The notes: generated from the sequence alone by a model not told the origin. A stretch of 64,000 bases of DNA from Galeruca laticollis (GCA_963921935.1 OY998179.1:61734222-61798221); one strand, 5' to 3'; counted from the first letter of the stretch, positions 1 to 11,689 are shown. Made by a program: numbers and translations.

Positions 1-1538
1 ACTAGAACATCTCAGATATTTTGGATGTGATGCATACGTACATGTTCCAGATGAAAAAAGAAGAAAACTTGATGCAAAGAGTCAAAAGTTAATATTTATA
101 GGTTATGACAAAAACGCTACAAATTATAGATTATTTGATCCACAAACGCAGAAAGTAACGGTCTCCAGAAATGTAGTATTTAATGAGAAAATTTATAGTA
201 CTAAACAAGAAAGTACAGTACAATTCGAAATTGACAGTGATGATGTAACTTTATATCAGAAGTAGCAGAAGAGAGACAAGAAGATGAAGAACAGGATGAA
301 CTAGAAGATGAAGAAAACTTACCCAATCTTAGACCTCAAAGGAAAACTCGTATGCCACAAAGATATACAGAATATGAAGTAAATTTTGCGGAAAATTACA
401 TACCACAAAGTTACGAAGAAGCAATAACAAGTTAAGACAAAGATCAGTGGAAAATCGATATAAAAGAAGAACTAGATGCGTTATTGAAAATGAAACATGG
501 GAAATGGTGAAGCTGCCGGAAGATAAGAAACCAATCCACTCGAAATGGGTTTTCAAAGTCAAAAGGCAACCGAATGGGTCAATTGTAAGGTATAAGGCAA
601 GATTATGCGTCTAAAGCTATGCTCAAAAGGAAGGAGTAGACGATACAGAAATATTCGCACCAACAACCAGATATGAATCAGAATCTCATTAGCCTTGGCA
701 AACATAAGACTATAAATTTATGCCATTCGATATAAAAACTGTGTTTTTATATGGACACCTCGATTAAGACATTTATGCGCTGCCACCTCAGGGCCTAAAG
801 TGCGAAAACGGACTTCTATGTAAATTGGTAAAATGGTTGTACGGTCTCCGCGCTGTTGGAACAGAGAATTCGACTTGTTCTTGGCTAACTTTGGTTTTAT
901 AAAAACAACAGCTGATCAGGGCGTTTATAAGGGTTATGTAAATAATAACAAAGTTATTTCAATTGTTTACGTTGATGATGGACTCATTTTTTCTTCAAAA
1001 GAATCAGCAATTCAAACAGTTCTACAAGAACTTCAATTGTGTTTTGAAATTACAGTAACAGAAGCCAATTATTCTGTCGCACTTGACATTTTAAGAGACC
1101 TTAAAACTGGAAAGATGTTTCTGAATTAAACAAGTTATACAAAACTGGCCATAGAACGCTTTGGACAACAAGACGCAAATCCATTGAGTATACCAGCAGA
1201 TCCAAATGTATGTTTGACAAGCAGTAGTGAGAAAGATCAAATTTCTAATGACAAGAATATACCATACAGGCAAGCAATAGGATCACAGATGTCGTTAGTA
1301 GTGGCTGCAAGACCTGATATTTCACATGCAGTGGGAGTAGCCAGTCGCTTCATAAATAATTACACTATACATCATTGGAATTATGTCAAAAGAATCATTC
1401 AAAACCTTAAAGCAACAATAAACTATGGTATATGCTATGACAAATATGGTGATATACATGGATACTGTGACGCAGATTATGCTAGTGACAAGGAGACACG
1501 CAGATCAACTACTATGTCTTCAAATTAGCAAATAGATG
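1..1538 (+). pseudogene. Copia pol remnant, integrase to RNase H (first segment)
   Basis: Integrase C-terminus, RT and the first part of RNase H can be followed through at least five frame changes or stops (for example at about 263, 435 and 610, and the stop after FLN at 1129). Visible motifs are YVDDG in the RT palm and a Copia-type RNase H stretch with GYCDADYASD at about 1471-1500. RNase H breaks off at the mariner's left TA and resumes at 2752. No functional product is expected. Confidence 0.88.
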
Positions 1539-1540
1539 TA

Positions 1541-2749
1541 CGAGGGTTTCTTTTTATATTTCGGGATTAGAGAACAAAAACAAATATTAATCATTTAAAA
1601 TCAATTTATTGTTTTTCAAAATATTCCCCATGACGATCTATACACTTTTGCATGCGTTTGAACCAATTGTCGAAGCACTTTTGCCACTCCGATTGAGGTA
1701 TCTCCAAAACATGCATTCTGAATGCAGCAACCGCTTCTTCAGGTGTCGAAAAACGTTGACCTCTCATTTTGTTTTTTACGCACGGGAATAAAAAGAAGTC
1801 ATTCGGTGCCAAGTCAGGACTATACGGCAGATGAATCATCAAATCGAGGATTTGGGTGCTCAAAAATGCAGTTGTTTGAGCCGATGTGTGAGAGCTTGCA
1901 TTGTCGTGGTGAAGAGTGATCCGTCTTCGGCGGTTGGTTTTCCTGATTTTTTGGAAGACAAATGGTTGTGTACCACTCAGAATTGACTGTTCTGCGTTCT
2001 TCTAGTGGTACGGTTGCGACATGTCCAGTTTTTCCGAAGAAACAGGTGACTATTTGCTTAGAAGTGCTTCGTGCGCGAACAACTTTTGTTGGATTTGGCT
2101 CATATTGAATCCCCCATACAGTTGACTGCAGTTTATTTTCGGGTTCATACGCGTAAATCCACGATTCATCATTTCTTTCGACCAATCGACACGAGCCTTT
2201 TTTTGAGCGATTGACAAATTGTGTGGGATCCAACGCAAACAAATTTTGTTGACAGTCAAATGTTTATGCAATATTGAATGTACGCTGGTCCCACTAAGGC
2301 CTCAATGTCTCAATCTCACGATAGGTCACATGACGATCTTGCAATATCAGTTCGCGCACAGCATCAATGGTAGTTTTCGGAACAACAACTGATTTTGGAC
2401 GACTTTCACGAAATTCATCTTGGAGTGAACTACGACCACGATTGAATTCACCATACCATCGATAAACACTGGTCCTTGATGGAGCTTCATCGCCATCCAT
2501 GCACTGGTACTGAGTTAATCCACGTCGAAAGTTGTAAAAAATAATCGCACGAAAATGTTCACGATTTAATTCCATTTTTGGACAGAGATGAATATTTTAA
2601 GTTATTGTAAACAACACAAATAGCGCTCGTATGTCAAAACGTTCTGAGTATGTATAACCTCAAAAATGTCCAACGTTACGATAGAGCTGTCAGTTGCCAG
2701 ATTGCAATACTAGGGTTGACAAATCCCGAAACATAAAAGGCAACCCTCG
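1541..2749 (-). mobile_element. mariner element inserted in Copia
   Basis: Inverted ends of about 28 bp are visible: CGAGGGTTTCTTTTTATATT at 1541 matches, with a few changes, the reverse complement of the sequence ending at 2749. The element is flanked by TA at 1539-1540 and 2750-2751, the standard Tc1/mariner target duplication. Length 1209 bp is close to the usual 1.3 kb. The transposase remnant runs on the minus strand. Without the insert, the Copia RNase H frame continues across the site. Confidence 0.93.
1606..2575 (-). pseudogene. mariner transposase (DD34D type), broken
   Basis: Pieces in order on the minus strand: N-terminal helix-turn-helix (2575-2294, starting MELNREHFRA), linker and first catalytic part with DESWIYAYEPE (2271-1980), then the C-terminus with YSPDLAPNDFFLFP (1863-1606), which carries the third catalytic aspartate. 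At least three frame changes, and a gap between the HTH and DESW segments, break it. The family's usual length is about 345 residues; all parts are represented but no continuous frame exists. Not functional. Confidence 0.9.
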
Positions 2750-2751
2750 TA

Positions 2752-3134
2752 TGACATGGACAAGTAAAAATCAACCCACAATATCCTTGTCAACAACAGA
2801 ATCAAAGTTCATAGCAGCAGCACAAACTACAAAGGAGGATATTTGGTTAGAACAACTATTACCAGAACTAGAAGAGGATATTAAGAAGCCATTGACGCTT
2901 TATATTGACAATCAGAGTGCCATCAAATTAATAACAAGTCCAGAGTTCCACCAAAGAACTAAACATATAGATATCAAGTTCATCAGGGAAAAATTTGAAA
3001 TTGGATGCCTGAATCCCGAATACATCAATACAAAACAACAAGAAGCAGATATATTTACAAAAGCTCTGCCAAGATATCAGTTCGAGAAATTAAGAGGAAT
3101 GATAGAAATCAAAGAAAAGAAAATGTTCATGTAA
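2752..3134 (+). pseudogene. Copia RNase H C-terminal segment
   Basis: The frame TWTSKNQPTISLSTTESK continues the RNase H interrupted by the mariner. It contains the typical TESK, YIDNQSA and RTKHIDI motifs, then ends at 3134 just before the purine tract and presumed LTR. This segment alone is open for about 127 codons. Confidence 0.9.
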
Positions 3135-3184
3135 AGTTTGTTTCCATTTTTAAAGTTAGTTTAAAACATAGCAAAAGGTGGGAT

Positions 3185-3400
3185 TGTTGAATATTAGATG
3201 TTCTTGCCATGTCTTATACTTAACCCATAACTATTTTTTTTTGTTTGGATGATAGGGATTAGTTTGGCAGTAGTTGTCAGTTTTAATGAAATTATTATTT
3301 TCCAGTTTTTGTAACTTGAGACAGTTTACTTAAAAAATAAAGAAAACAACCGTCCGAATAGTTCTTTTAATTCGTTAAAAGTCCGAAAGAAAACTGAAAG
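3185..3400 (+). repeat. Presumed Copia 3' LTR (right edge uncertain)
   Basis: It starts TGTTGAATATTAG directly after the purine-rich tract AAAAGGTGGGAT. There is a polyadenylation-like AATAAAG near 3339. No 5' LTR lies in the window to align, so the right edge and any target duplication cannot be fixed. Confidence 0.55.
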
Positions 3401-3407
3401 TGCAAAA

Positions 3408-3475
3408 GATTCAGCCTCCGGAGTGTATAAGTGCGGAAAAGCTAGTTTTAACCAATAAAACCGTTAATTTTTGTT
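3408..3475 (+). repeat. Terminal piece of the 172-bp satellite family
   Basis: The stretch CAGCCTCCGGAGTGTATAAG followed by GCGGAAAAGCTAGTTTTAAC and AATAAAACCGTT matches the last, truncated unit plus downstream tail of the arrays at 29940-30045 and 56630-56715. Only the end of the array is present here. Confidence 0.75.
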
Positions 3476-3479
3476 TTCT

Positions 3480-3780
3480 ATCTCATTAGTGTAATATAAT
3501 AGATCAATGGAGGTATAAACGCTGCATATAACATTAAAGAAGAACAGGAAATAATAAGAAGAAGAACATACTCATTAATTCGCCTTTTACGAATCAATCG
3601 AGTGATGGGCGATCTATTCTTCAACCGGGACAGCACGGTGAGAGGGAGTGGGAAAGGTTGTGGAGGACCATATGGTTTTGAACAGAGCCTGAAACTTACA
3701 ATTAAAACGAATTCGGATGTTGAGACAATGTTCTGGGTTGACTTCCGATTGTCCAAGTATTTCTAGATCTAGATCTAGAC
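3480..3780. other. No recognised feature
   Basis: About 300 bp between the satellite tail and the PLE RT. It has a short TCTAGA-type repeat at 3764-3778. A 92-codon minus-strand open frame is present but matches nothing I recognise. Where a PLE GIY-YIG endonuclease would be expected after the RT, I do not see it. Confidence 0.4.
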
Positions 3781-3783
3781 CGT

Positions 3784-4530
3784 TTATATATAATTGTTCG
3801 TAGGAATGTTATGCAAGATTTTGGAATTCCGCGACGGGGAATAGTTACAGTTGTTAAACTTGATATGGAAGCCGAAATTAGAAGATGTGGGTCTCTTAGT
3901 AATCATTTTGGAAATTGCATCTGAAATTTTACCGTAGTAAGTCAATGAACAGTACTGAGTTGGCTCATTGGTTTCAACCTCAGAGTAGGCTAAATTCCTT
4001 CTCAACCTTACCCTTGTCCTCCGAATCATATCGTCGATAATGTGAGGTGAATAACCATTGTTCACTACTAACTGTTTCAAGATGTTTAGTTCTATGTTGA
4101 AATTATCAGAAGAGAGGGGGACCCTGAGTAATCTGTGGACATCACAAGACATAGCTGATATTTTATGTTGGATACCTTATCCAAGGTGGTTAAAGTCTAT
4201 TGGAATCAGGTGATCAGTTTGTGTTAGCTTACTATATATATAGAAAATTCAATTTCAAAATCTCTTTCTGATTAAATCAAGTCTAGGATATTAATTGAAC
4301 CACTGTTTTCGATTTCTAAAGTAAACTGGATGGAAATGTGAATTTCGTTAAGTTTGTTGAAGATATGGTGTGCATCTTCTTCATCTTCTATAATAAAAGC
4401 TAAAATGTCATCAACATATCTGAACCATTTGATGGTTTTATTGAAATGTGGGTTATCATTGAATATGACAGTAATCAAAGAACAAATTCACTAGTAATGG
4501 GGAGAGGGGTTACCCATGGCTATACCATCC
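3784..4530 (-). pseudogene. PLE reverse transcriptase, palm and thumb part
   Basis: Contains the palm catalytic motif YVDD (about 4405-4416) and the PLE-specific thumb segment. The stretch upstream of it reads as an AMGNP-type motif at about 4500-4515. Two open frames (4478-4272 and 4152-3784) are out of register, so the enzyme is dead. The rest of the RT lies beyond the hAT at 6391-7130. Confidence 0.82.
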
Positions 4531-4648
4531 GGCGGTTGTCTATGTACTGTGTCATTAAAGGAGAAGAAATTTTGTGAAAGGCAAAACTGAAGCACAGTAA
4601 CAATATGAGAAGTGACAACTGGGTTGATATTCCTAGATTGAAGTAGAT

Positions 4649-6382
4649 CGGAGGTGTCCAAACTACGGCCCGCGGGCCAGACCCGGCCCGGCAGGTGATT
4701 TTATACAGTTTTTTAAAAATACCTGATTTTTTAACGCCAAACTGTCTGATTTTAAGATATGTACCTACATTTTTAAACATAATTTTTTCATATATTTTTA
4801 CAATATATATTGTTTTCAAAAATATCGAGTACGACCCTGTCCATTTGTAACGATCAGGTGCTGACACTGCTGACTGCGTAAAAGGCATGGACTTGTTTAC
4901 TTCTTTTTTAAGTTAGTTCAAATCGAGATTTCTTTCTTTCTTTGTGAAATCGCAGTCAAAGCATGGTAAAGCTGTATGTTTAATTTGCAATGACACTGTT
5001 GCTGTAATGAAGGAATATAATTTACGTCGACACTATAGAAACAAAATATGCTTCAAGCTACTCTAAAATTAAGGACAAGCAGCGTGCTGAAAAATTTGAA
5101 ACAATGTGTCGTGGTTTGTGTTCACAACAAAATTTATTTAGGGCTAACTCAGAAAAATGAAGCTTTGATTTTAGTCAGCATGAAAATTGCTTATTTGTTG
5201 GTGAAAAAGGTGTGAAAATTGACGGTGGCAGAAATATATCTGCTGCAAACATCGGGGTAGTTGGCCAAAGTAGAAAAGCTTGTGAAATTGCAGGAGCATC
5301 AGTACCAATTTTTCTGCACTGTGTTATCCATCAACAAGCTCTATATGTAAAATATGTTGATATGAGCTGTGTTTTTATTCGATCACAGGCACTCAATCAT
5401 CGCCAATTTCAATCTTTTTTCGAAGAAATTGAATCAGAGTCCGTTGACTTGTCTTATACTGCAGTTCGATGGCTTAGCTCTGCAAATGTTCTATCGCATA
5501 TCTTTAGGCTCACAACTGAAATTGATTCATTTCTTGTAGAGAAAAATCGCCCTGAACCACTTTTATCGGATGCAATGGCTTTGGAAATTAGCTTTATTTG
5601 CAGATGCTGCGACACACGTGAATATTTTGAACTTAAAGCTCCAAGGTAAAAACAACTTAATTTGTGATCTATTCGCGCAAATTAAAGCATTCAGAGCAAA
5701 GCTGATATTGCTCGAAAGTCAGATGAATGAATGTAATTTTACCAATTTGTCATGTTGTCAAGAATTTAATAAAGAAACTGATGAACAATTTCCAACCAAA
5801 TTTGCAGTTAAAGTTATCACGGATTTAAAACAAGAATTTCAAAAGAGATTTTCTGACCTTGACACGAATTCAAAGGAAATTCGTTCAAACCAGTTGCAAA
5901 TAGAAAATATTGATCTTCAAGCTAACGATCAAATGAAGGATAAATACAAGGCAGGAGATTTGGTCGATTTTTACAAGTTTTTGGATTCAAAAGAGTTTCC
6001 AAATTTAAAGCAATTTGCCGGTAAATTTATTTCTATGTCTGGGACTACCTATATGTGTGAACAAACTTTTTCCAGGATGAAGTATCTGAAAAATAAATGC
6101 AGGTCAAATTTATCGGATGATCATTTCTAATCATTGCTTATAATTGGTGTTTCAGACTTTAATCCCAACTTTAAAGAAATTTTTCAGAACATAACACAAT
6201 TCCATTATTACCATTAAAACCTGCATATATAATTATTTAGCCACGTTTGTTTATTATTGATGCATCTGTAATATACTATAAAAAATAAAATCCAATGCTG
6301 TTTTAGTCATAGTGATTTTTTATAAAATTTATTTCTTCAAATGGCCCGCCACAATTGGATTGGATAAGTTTGGACACCTCTG
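4649..6382 (+). mobile_element. hAT transposon inserted in the PLE
   Basis: The ends are inverted: CGGAGGTGTCCAAACT at 4649 and AGTTTGGACACCTCTG ending at 6382. They are flanked by aagtagat (4641-4648) and gagtagat (6383-6390), an 8-bp target duplication with one change, as expected for hAT. Length is 1734 bp. The PLE reading continues on both sides. The coding content is a BED-finger/hAT transposase remnant. Confidence 0.93.
4962..6130 (+). pseudogene. hAT transposase, ZBED/GTF2IRD2-like, broken
   Basis: A BED-type finger remnant is visible near 4964-5050 (AVCLICND followed by LRRHYRNK, giving C-x2-C and H). The body continues at 5212-5649 and, one frame over, at 5570-6130. The C-terminal dimerisation region reads FPNLKQFAGKFISMSG and CEQTFSRMKYLKNK. 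Insect proteins of this kind are often labelled GTF2IRD2-like but are hAT transposases. Internal deletion, one frameshift (about 5575-5640) and stops before 5212 make it non-functional. Confidence 0.85.
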
Positions 6383-6474
6383 GAGTAGATTGTTAATGTT
6401 TCAATTTTGGGGAAGTTGTTAAAGGGATTGGAAAAATAGAAAGAACCCATTCAAAAAAATTTTTTCAGCTAAAT

Positions 6475-7130
6475 CTAGTTCTTAACCATGTATACTGGTT
6501 TGTAATTAAGAGTTGTAGAATGAAAATTATTGACAAATTTTGATAAAAGTGCTAGAGGGGTGTTGGAAAAGCTAACGACTGGTCTCATGGGTAAGCTGTC
6601 TTTATGTATCTTTGGAAGTCCATGCAGCCTCGGTATGTGGGGTTTACTAGGGATGAGACGCCTCGTATTGATGTTATTAGTGGTGAAAAATTCCTTACGA
6701 TCATCTAATACGTCATTCAAAGTTTTTGTCAGTTTCTTAGCGGGGTTATTATTAATGATTATGAAGTTATTATTTTGTAAAAATTCTTCAGTTTTAGTTA
6801 TGTAATCATTTCGATACATTATCAATTAAACAATTACCCTTTTCAGTTTTATTAAACATCAAATTTAATTGATGTTGATCTTACTATCAATACCGTTCAC
6901 GACTATTTGTTGTTAAAAGAATTTTGATTTTAGTTTTGCACTATTATTGTTAAATTTAATTGAAGTTTTTTTGTAAATATATTATTTTTAATATTATCAT
7001 ATATATTTAAACTTTCAAGTAGTGCGTTTATATTGATGGCGAGCTCCTCCAGAGTTTTGGAATTTAAATTGGTTAAAGTGGAGAATTTAAGGCCATTGTT
7101 TCAGAAATTCACTCGAGTTAGTAGCTTCCA
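6475..7130 (-). pseudogene. PLE reverse transcriptase, N-terminal and finger part
   Basis: The open frame 6825-6475 carries PRLHGLPKIHK, diagnostic of Penelope RT fingers. Upstream (7090-6840) a frame with LEELAININ and KLQLNLT fits the PLE N-terminal region, with stops. It is the 5' half of the element whose 3' half lies at 3784-4530, beyond the hAT. Confidence 0.82.
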
Positions 7131-7139
7131 GTCCGTGGT

Positions 7140-7835
7140 CCATGATAGGCCGAAGATGTACTCTTAGTCCCGATCAGCTGGCGAAGCTTCTTGTTAACCC
7201 TATTAAATTTGTTAGTACGTAATAACCCATAGTCTGTCCACCAGGACACAATCAATTCTCCCTTCCTTTTCATAAATAATGCATATGTCTCTATCAGAAG
7301 CCACTGAGTACCTCTTGCTCAGTAATTGCTAAATTTTCTGGTATTGTGGAATATTTTCCTCTTGGAACTATACATTATTTACCATCTTGGATAGACCTAG
7401 TATGGATTTAGGTTTGTCACAATTATTCGTTTCTAAACAGTTTGGTTCATCAGGTCAAATCAATTCTTCCCTATCAAATACTTTAATTTTTATTACAATT
7501 TAGATATCAAGTTGTTGGTTTTGTTTGGGATGTACTTTTTATGAAACGCCTGACTGGCTGGGTGGACGGGTTTTACACCTGAACTTACATTCTTAAATCT
7601 AATTCAGTTACATGTCTGTTGATTAGTCAACCAGTTGGTGTGTGATTGCCTTCCTTCTAAGTTTGACATTAAATGTAACCATAACTGTTACTTTGATATT
7701 AAATTTCAAATTTCATCTTCGAATGACACCATTTATCACTCAACATTAAAACACAACTTGATTCAATGTTCAATTTACAGTCACGTTATAATATTTTTTA
7801 TTTACGGAATTTTGGTACACTGCAACTCAGGGTAA
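7140..7835. other. No recognised feature
   Basis: About 700 bp of AT-rich sequence. A 66-codon frame at 7635-7835 has no recognisable motif and is probably chance. Confidence 0.4.
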
Positions 7836-7840
7836 ATGTA

Positions 7841-10800
7841 GGATATATGCCCTAGGAGGATATGTGCCCCGAGCACGTAGTTCGCAAAATATACGCATAT
7901 GGTCGCTATTTCTTCGTTCTCGCGGCAGTGTGGGTGATCTGTTGTGCGATATCCATCGTTAGTCAACGCTCGATTACGATTGAGCAAAATATGACTGGAA
8001 ACAATTAGTAAGGTAAGGTCTTAGTAAATTCTGATCATGCATGACTACTGAAATATTAATTTTCTGAAAAATTACAACATTCTATCTATCGGATCTTTCG
8101 TCTCCAATGTTGACATAAGTTGGGAATTGGTTTTCTAGGTTAGAATTAGTAGAATAGATCAATTATATCAAGGAAATTTGCTAGGGCATATATCCCATAC
8201 GAAATAACACTCGGAGGATTTATGACCCAGTAAAACAAAGGATATATGCTCTTCAATTTGAAACAACTCCCTTAGAGTAATAATCAACATAGAGAGGGCA
8301 ATTCATTCATAAACACGTTTATTTTTGCGGCCAATAATTCTAAACGCCAGTAGTGAAATAATGAATGAATTACAAAAAGTGGGGATGGTATTGTAGATAC
8401 ATGGCCTTCGTCATTTCGGCTGTTTTCCTGACGAACTTGGCACCGACGAACCATGATAATCCAAAAACATTAAATTATTTGACTCAAAAGTTTATTTTGT
8501 CAGCAAAAGTCTTGAAAAACTCATCAAAACGAAAGAACTAAATGTTTACTCTCTAGTCGTATTGGCGCTAGTATAAACAAACCACGTTTGACATTATTTG
8601 CTACAATACTATAGCGTATTGGAAATGATCGTCGATCACACTCTGACGATATTTGCATCTCTCTTCATATGGTAATTAAACAAGGACAAAACTACTAAAT
8701 ATATTACTATTGACACATTAATCAGCTACTGAAATTTTGAGTAATGTTGCCACTTTTAGTTATAACTATAAAGGTATCTAAGGATACAACAAATACTTGT
8801 TTGTAATTTATAGAAGAATACAATTCTAGTATTATTAATTAATTTTAAAAACAGCGACTCAAATGCATAAATTAGTATGACTTTTTTTATTTGCATAACT
8901 TTTTGACATATTTTCAATTAAACTTCTAATTCCATTTTTCCTGCAACTAAAGTGAATTTGTAAATATGGCAAAGCAGTGGAAGTGTCCGCAGGTGAGCTT
9001 AGAATGTGTCTCAATGTTTGGGGCAGGAAAAAATTAAAACAAACATATCTATTTTATTTGTTAATCTGAGATGAATCCCTACTAATGACTCAATTTTTTC
9101 AGATACCAAGAAAATATATTAGAAAGCAGAATATCAAACCACGTGTTTTGTGGTCTGAACAGAACCCGAGGGAAGCTATCGAAAATGTGAAATCTGGAAA
9201 TATGGGCACTAATGAATCTAGTAGGAGATTTAATATACCTTCTAGAACTCTCAGAAGAAGATTGACTTCTGATAACTACAAAAAAGTTCCTCTAGGAAAG
9301 CCTCCTGCTCTTGGAGTATCAAACGAAATTCGTTTAGTAAATCACATTAAAAGATTACAGCAGACAGGATTCGCTCCTACAAGAACAACTGTCAGATCAA
9401 TTGCTTTCAGTTTTGCTAAGAAACTACGTCTAGGAAACGTATTCTCACAGCGAGGCGAAATGACAGAAACAGCAAGGATGCATTGATTTTATTCATTTAT
9501 GGGAAGGCAACCGGAACTTACCGTAAGAAAAAGTGAAGGATTATCATTTACCAGAGCAGAAGTTGATGAGTTTTATGAATTGTTGAAAAGAACTCTGGAG
9601 AAGTATGACCTGGTACATAAACCATGGGCCATCTTCAATATGGATGAGAGTGGCATACAAATAAATAATAAACCAGATAAAGTAGTGGCTATGAAAGGAA
9701 GCAAATGTGTTCATGTTCACACTTCCAAAGAAAGGAGAGAAAACGTGTCCTTGATAGCATGTGCAAGTGCTAAAGGGACTTTTTTACCACCAGTTCTGAT
9801 TCTAAAGGGGGTTCGAAAGAACCTGATGGCCTTGGAAGGAATGCCTGCTGGATCTGATCTCTACATGAATAAGCAGTCTTCTTTCATTAATTCAGAATTA
9901 TTTTTCAAATGGTTAAAGGAAGTTTTCACTCCTAGGAAACCAGATGGCCCAGTTATCTTGATACTTGATGGCCATGCATCTCATTGCAACAATTTCGACA
10001 TGCTGGAATTCACCGAAAAAAATAATATTATTTTTGTATGTCTCCCAAGTCCTACCACACAACTAATCGGCCCTGCTTGGAATTCTTGGAATGCAGCTGC
10101 AACTATAACTAATGCTACTTCTGGATTCATGGCTAGTGGAATCTATCCATTCAATGAGAATGCAATACCTGACTATTTCTATCAAATTTCTGACCATTCT
10201 CAGTCTGAAGAACAAGTCAAAGAACCAACTGTGGAACCTCAAAAAGAAGCCGATGAAGAATTGGCGAAAAATCAGTTGATACTAGATGAAAATTTCCTTC
10301 TAGATGATGATAACTACGTGTTCGAATTCGAGGATTTGCTTGTTCTAGAACCTAGTACAGTAGCAGACATGAAAAATGTTGACAAAAATAATAGCTCTAT
10401 GCATGATGAATCTCCAATTCCTAACACCAAGGAAGTTGCAAGTTGTTCCAAATCGGACTCACAGTCTCAGATGAAGAGCCGCAATTCACCAGTGCACAAT
10501 CAAATATCAGGAGATACGGACGAAACACCATCTAAATATTTGCATGAAATTGCTCCATTGCAAATTAATTGTAATAAAAAGAATGCAAGGAATCAACAGC
10601 AAAAATCATATCATCCTTAAGGGACGAAGATGAAGAGAAAAGAAAAATAAGATGAAGAGAACGTACCTACATGTTCGAGTAGAGCCAAAATGGTAAAAAA
10701 AAGAATATTAATAATAACTCTGATATTAAACGAATCAAACCCTTAAAAAATGATGACAGCTCATCCGGTGAAGATCAACGTGACGATGATGTAGATTGCG
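7841..10800 (+). mobile_element. pogo-like DNA transposon copy 1, 3' end lost
   Basis: It contains a pogo-type transposase remnant (8966-10620) and an acidic, cysteine-rich tail reading DDDVDCVDC at about 10785-10809, where it stops abruptly at a PLE. The 5' edge is uncertain. A perfect 15-bp inverted pair (GGATATATGCCCTAG at 7841 and its complement at 8181) may be subterminal sites, because pogo copy 2 has a comparable palindrome upstream of its gene. No 3' inverted end is present to confirm. Confidence 0.65.
8966..10620 (+). pseudogene. pogo/jerky-like transposase with a probable intron, broken
   Basis: A first exon of nine codons (8966-8992, MAKQWKCPQ) joins in frame to 9103 across a GT...AG intron of 110 bp with a CTAAT branch-like motif at 9082. 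The N-terminus is a CENP-B/Psq-type helix-turn-helix (RFNIPSRTLRRRL). The DDE part has the first aspartate in FNMDESG and the second in LDGHASH. The third aspartate region is deleted: TTQL is followed at once by a downstream segment with ASGIYPFNENAI. A frameshift lies near 9485. Related to jerky/tigger-like proteins; not functional. Confidence 0.85.
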
Positions 10801-10805
10801 TGGAC

Positions 10806-11470
10806 TGTTAAGCTTAACATACTTTGGAACACCATCCTTAAAAATTAAATCATTTTTAGAAACTTTAGACATGAATATTTCCTTTAAAACTGATCACAAT
10901 TTATCCAAATTCATTAAAAATAATAAATCTAAATCTTCAAAATTAAACAAATCAGGAGTTTATAAATTAAAATGTGGTAATGGCAATTGTGATAAAATTT
11001 ATATCGGTAGAACTTTTAGAAATTTTAAAACTAGAATTTCGGAACACAAACGTAGCTATGACAACAAAAAATTAGATTCTAACTATTCAAATCATTTATT
11101 AGAAAACCAACACATTTTCGACCCAAATTTTGAAATTCTCCATGTAGTCGGTAAATCCTTTAGTTTAAATTTATTAGAAGCCCTAGAGATTAACAAAAAT
11201 AAATATTCAGGTAATCTCCTTAACGACCAAATAGATATCAATCAGTCTCCTTTATTGAACCTCTTTACCTAGAAGATAGCTTAGGAATGTTTGTAGTGAA
11301 TGAATTTCCAGGTAATTATCTTTTAATACCATTGTTAACCTTAGTAAATAGATTTAGCACTGTATATATTAAGACATTTTTATATTTTACCTTCATTCGT
11401 TTTGACAAAGCTACTGTGTTAGTGAAACGCGTCAACAAGTTTAAATTGAACATTAGTTTAAATATATGAA
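10806..11470 (+). mobile_element. PLE copy 2, 3' fragment with GIY-YIG nuclease
   Basis: Starts abruptly inside the RT C-terminal linker, next to the pogo tail. It holds one open frame to 11272 ending in a GIY-YIG endonuclease and about 200 bp of 3' sequence. It is 5' truncated, as expected of target-primed retrotransposition. Confidence 0.8.
10808..11272 (+). pseudogene. PLE C-terminus: GIY-YIG endonuclease domain
   Basis: SGVYKLKCGNGNCDKIYIGR shows the GIY (here GVY) and YIG motifs with the Cys residues typical of Penelope nucleases, followed by the conserved Arg (FKTRISEHKR). In the family this domain nicks target DNA for RT priming. The frame is open to its natural stop, but the RT is missing, so it is a fragment. 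The initial Met in this frame belongs to the junction, not to a real start. Confidence 0.85.
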
Positions 11471-11689
11471 GATTTAAACAAACTATATTGTTTTATTTCA
11501 TCGTTCAGTATGGATCTTCATCAAGTAAAAGCCTCATCTATTCAATTTCTAAAGTGGACTATGAGAATTGGTCCTTTGTCTCTATTTGAACTACTCTTAC
11601 ATCTAACTATTTCGGTACTTTCAATATATTGTTGGGTACATTTTTCAACAATTTCGCATTTCCTAAACTTATTATATGATTATGATTGA

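Larger units (their letters stand above)
1..3400 (+). mobile_element. Copia-type LTR retrotransposon, 3' part, decayed
   Basis: The forward strand reads, in order, an integrase C-terminal stretch (1-230, with motif LIFIGYD), the reverse transcriptase start (about 480-680), the RT palm with YVDD (near 970), and RNase H (1184-1530 and 2752-3134). This pol order with integrase before RT is the hallmark of Copia elements. A purine-rich tract at about 3172-3184 is followed by TGTTGAATATT, a plausible 3' LTR start at 3185. Several stops and frameshifts break the frame, so the copy is dead. The 5' part lies outside the window. A mariner (1541-2749) sits inside the RNase H region. Confidence 0.9.
3784..7130 (-). 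mobile_element. Penelope-like element (PLE copy 1), split by hAT
   Basis: Reading on the minus strand from high to low coordinates: an N-terminal part (7090-6840), RT fingers with LHGLPKIHK and PMRPVVSF (6825-6475), the hAT insertion (6382-4649), a GNP motif near 4510, RT palm with RYVDDILAF (4478-4272), and the RT thumb with LKQLVVNNGYSP (4152-3784). This order and these motifs are those of Penelope RT. The C-terminal GIY-YIG nuclease is missing. Stops and frameshifts show decay. Confidence 0.85.

Noticed and set aside
3478..3756. 92-codon minus-strand frame considered as the PLE GIY-YIG domain
   Set aside because: No GIY or YIG motif and no Cys pattern; it lies beyond the truncated RT.
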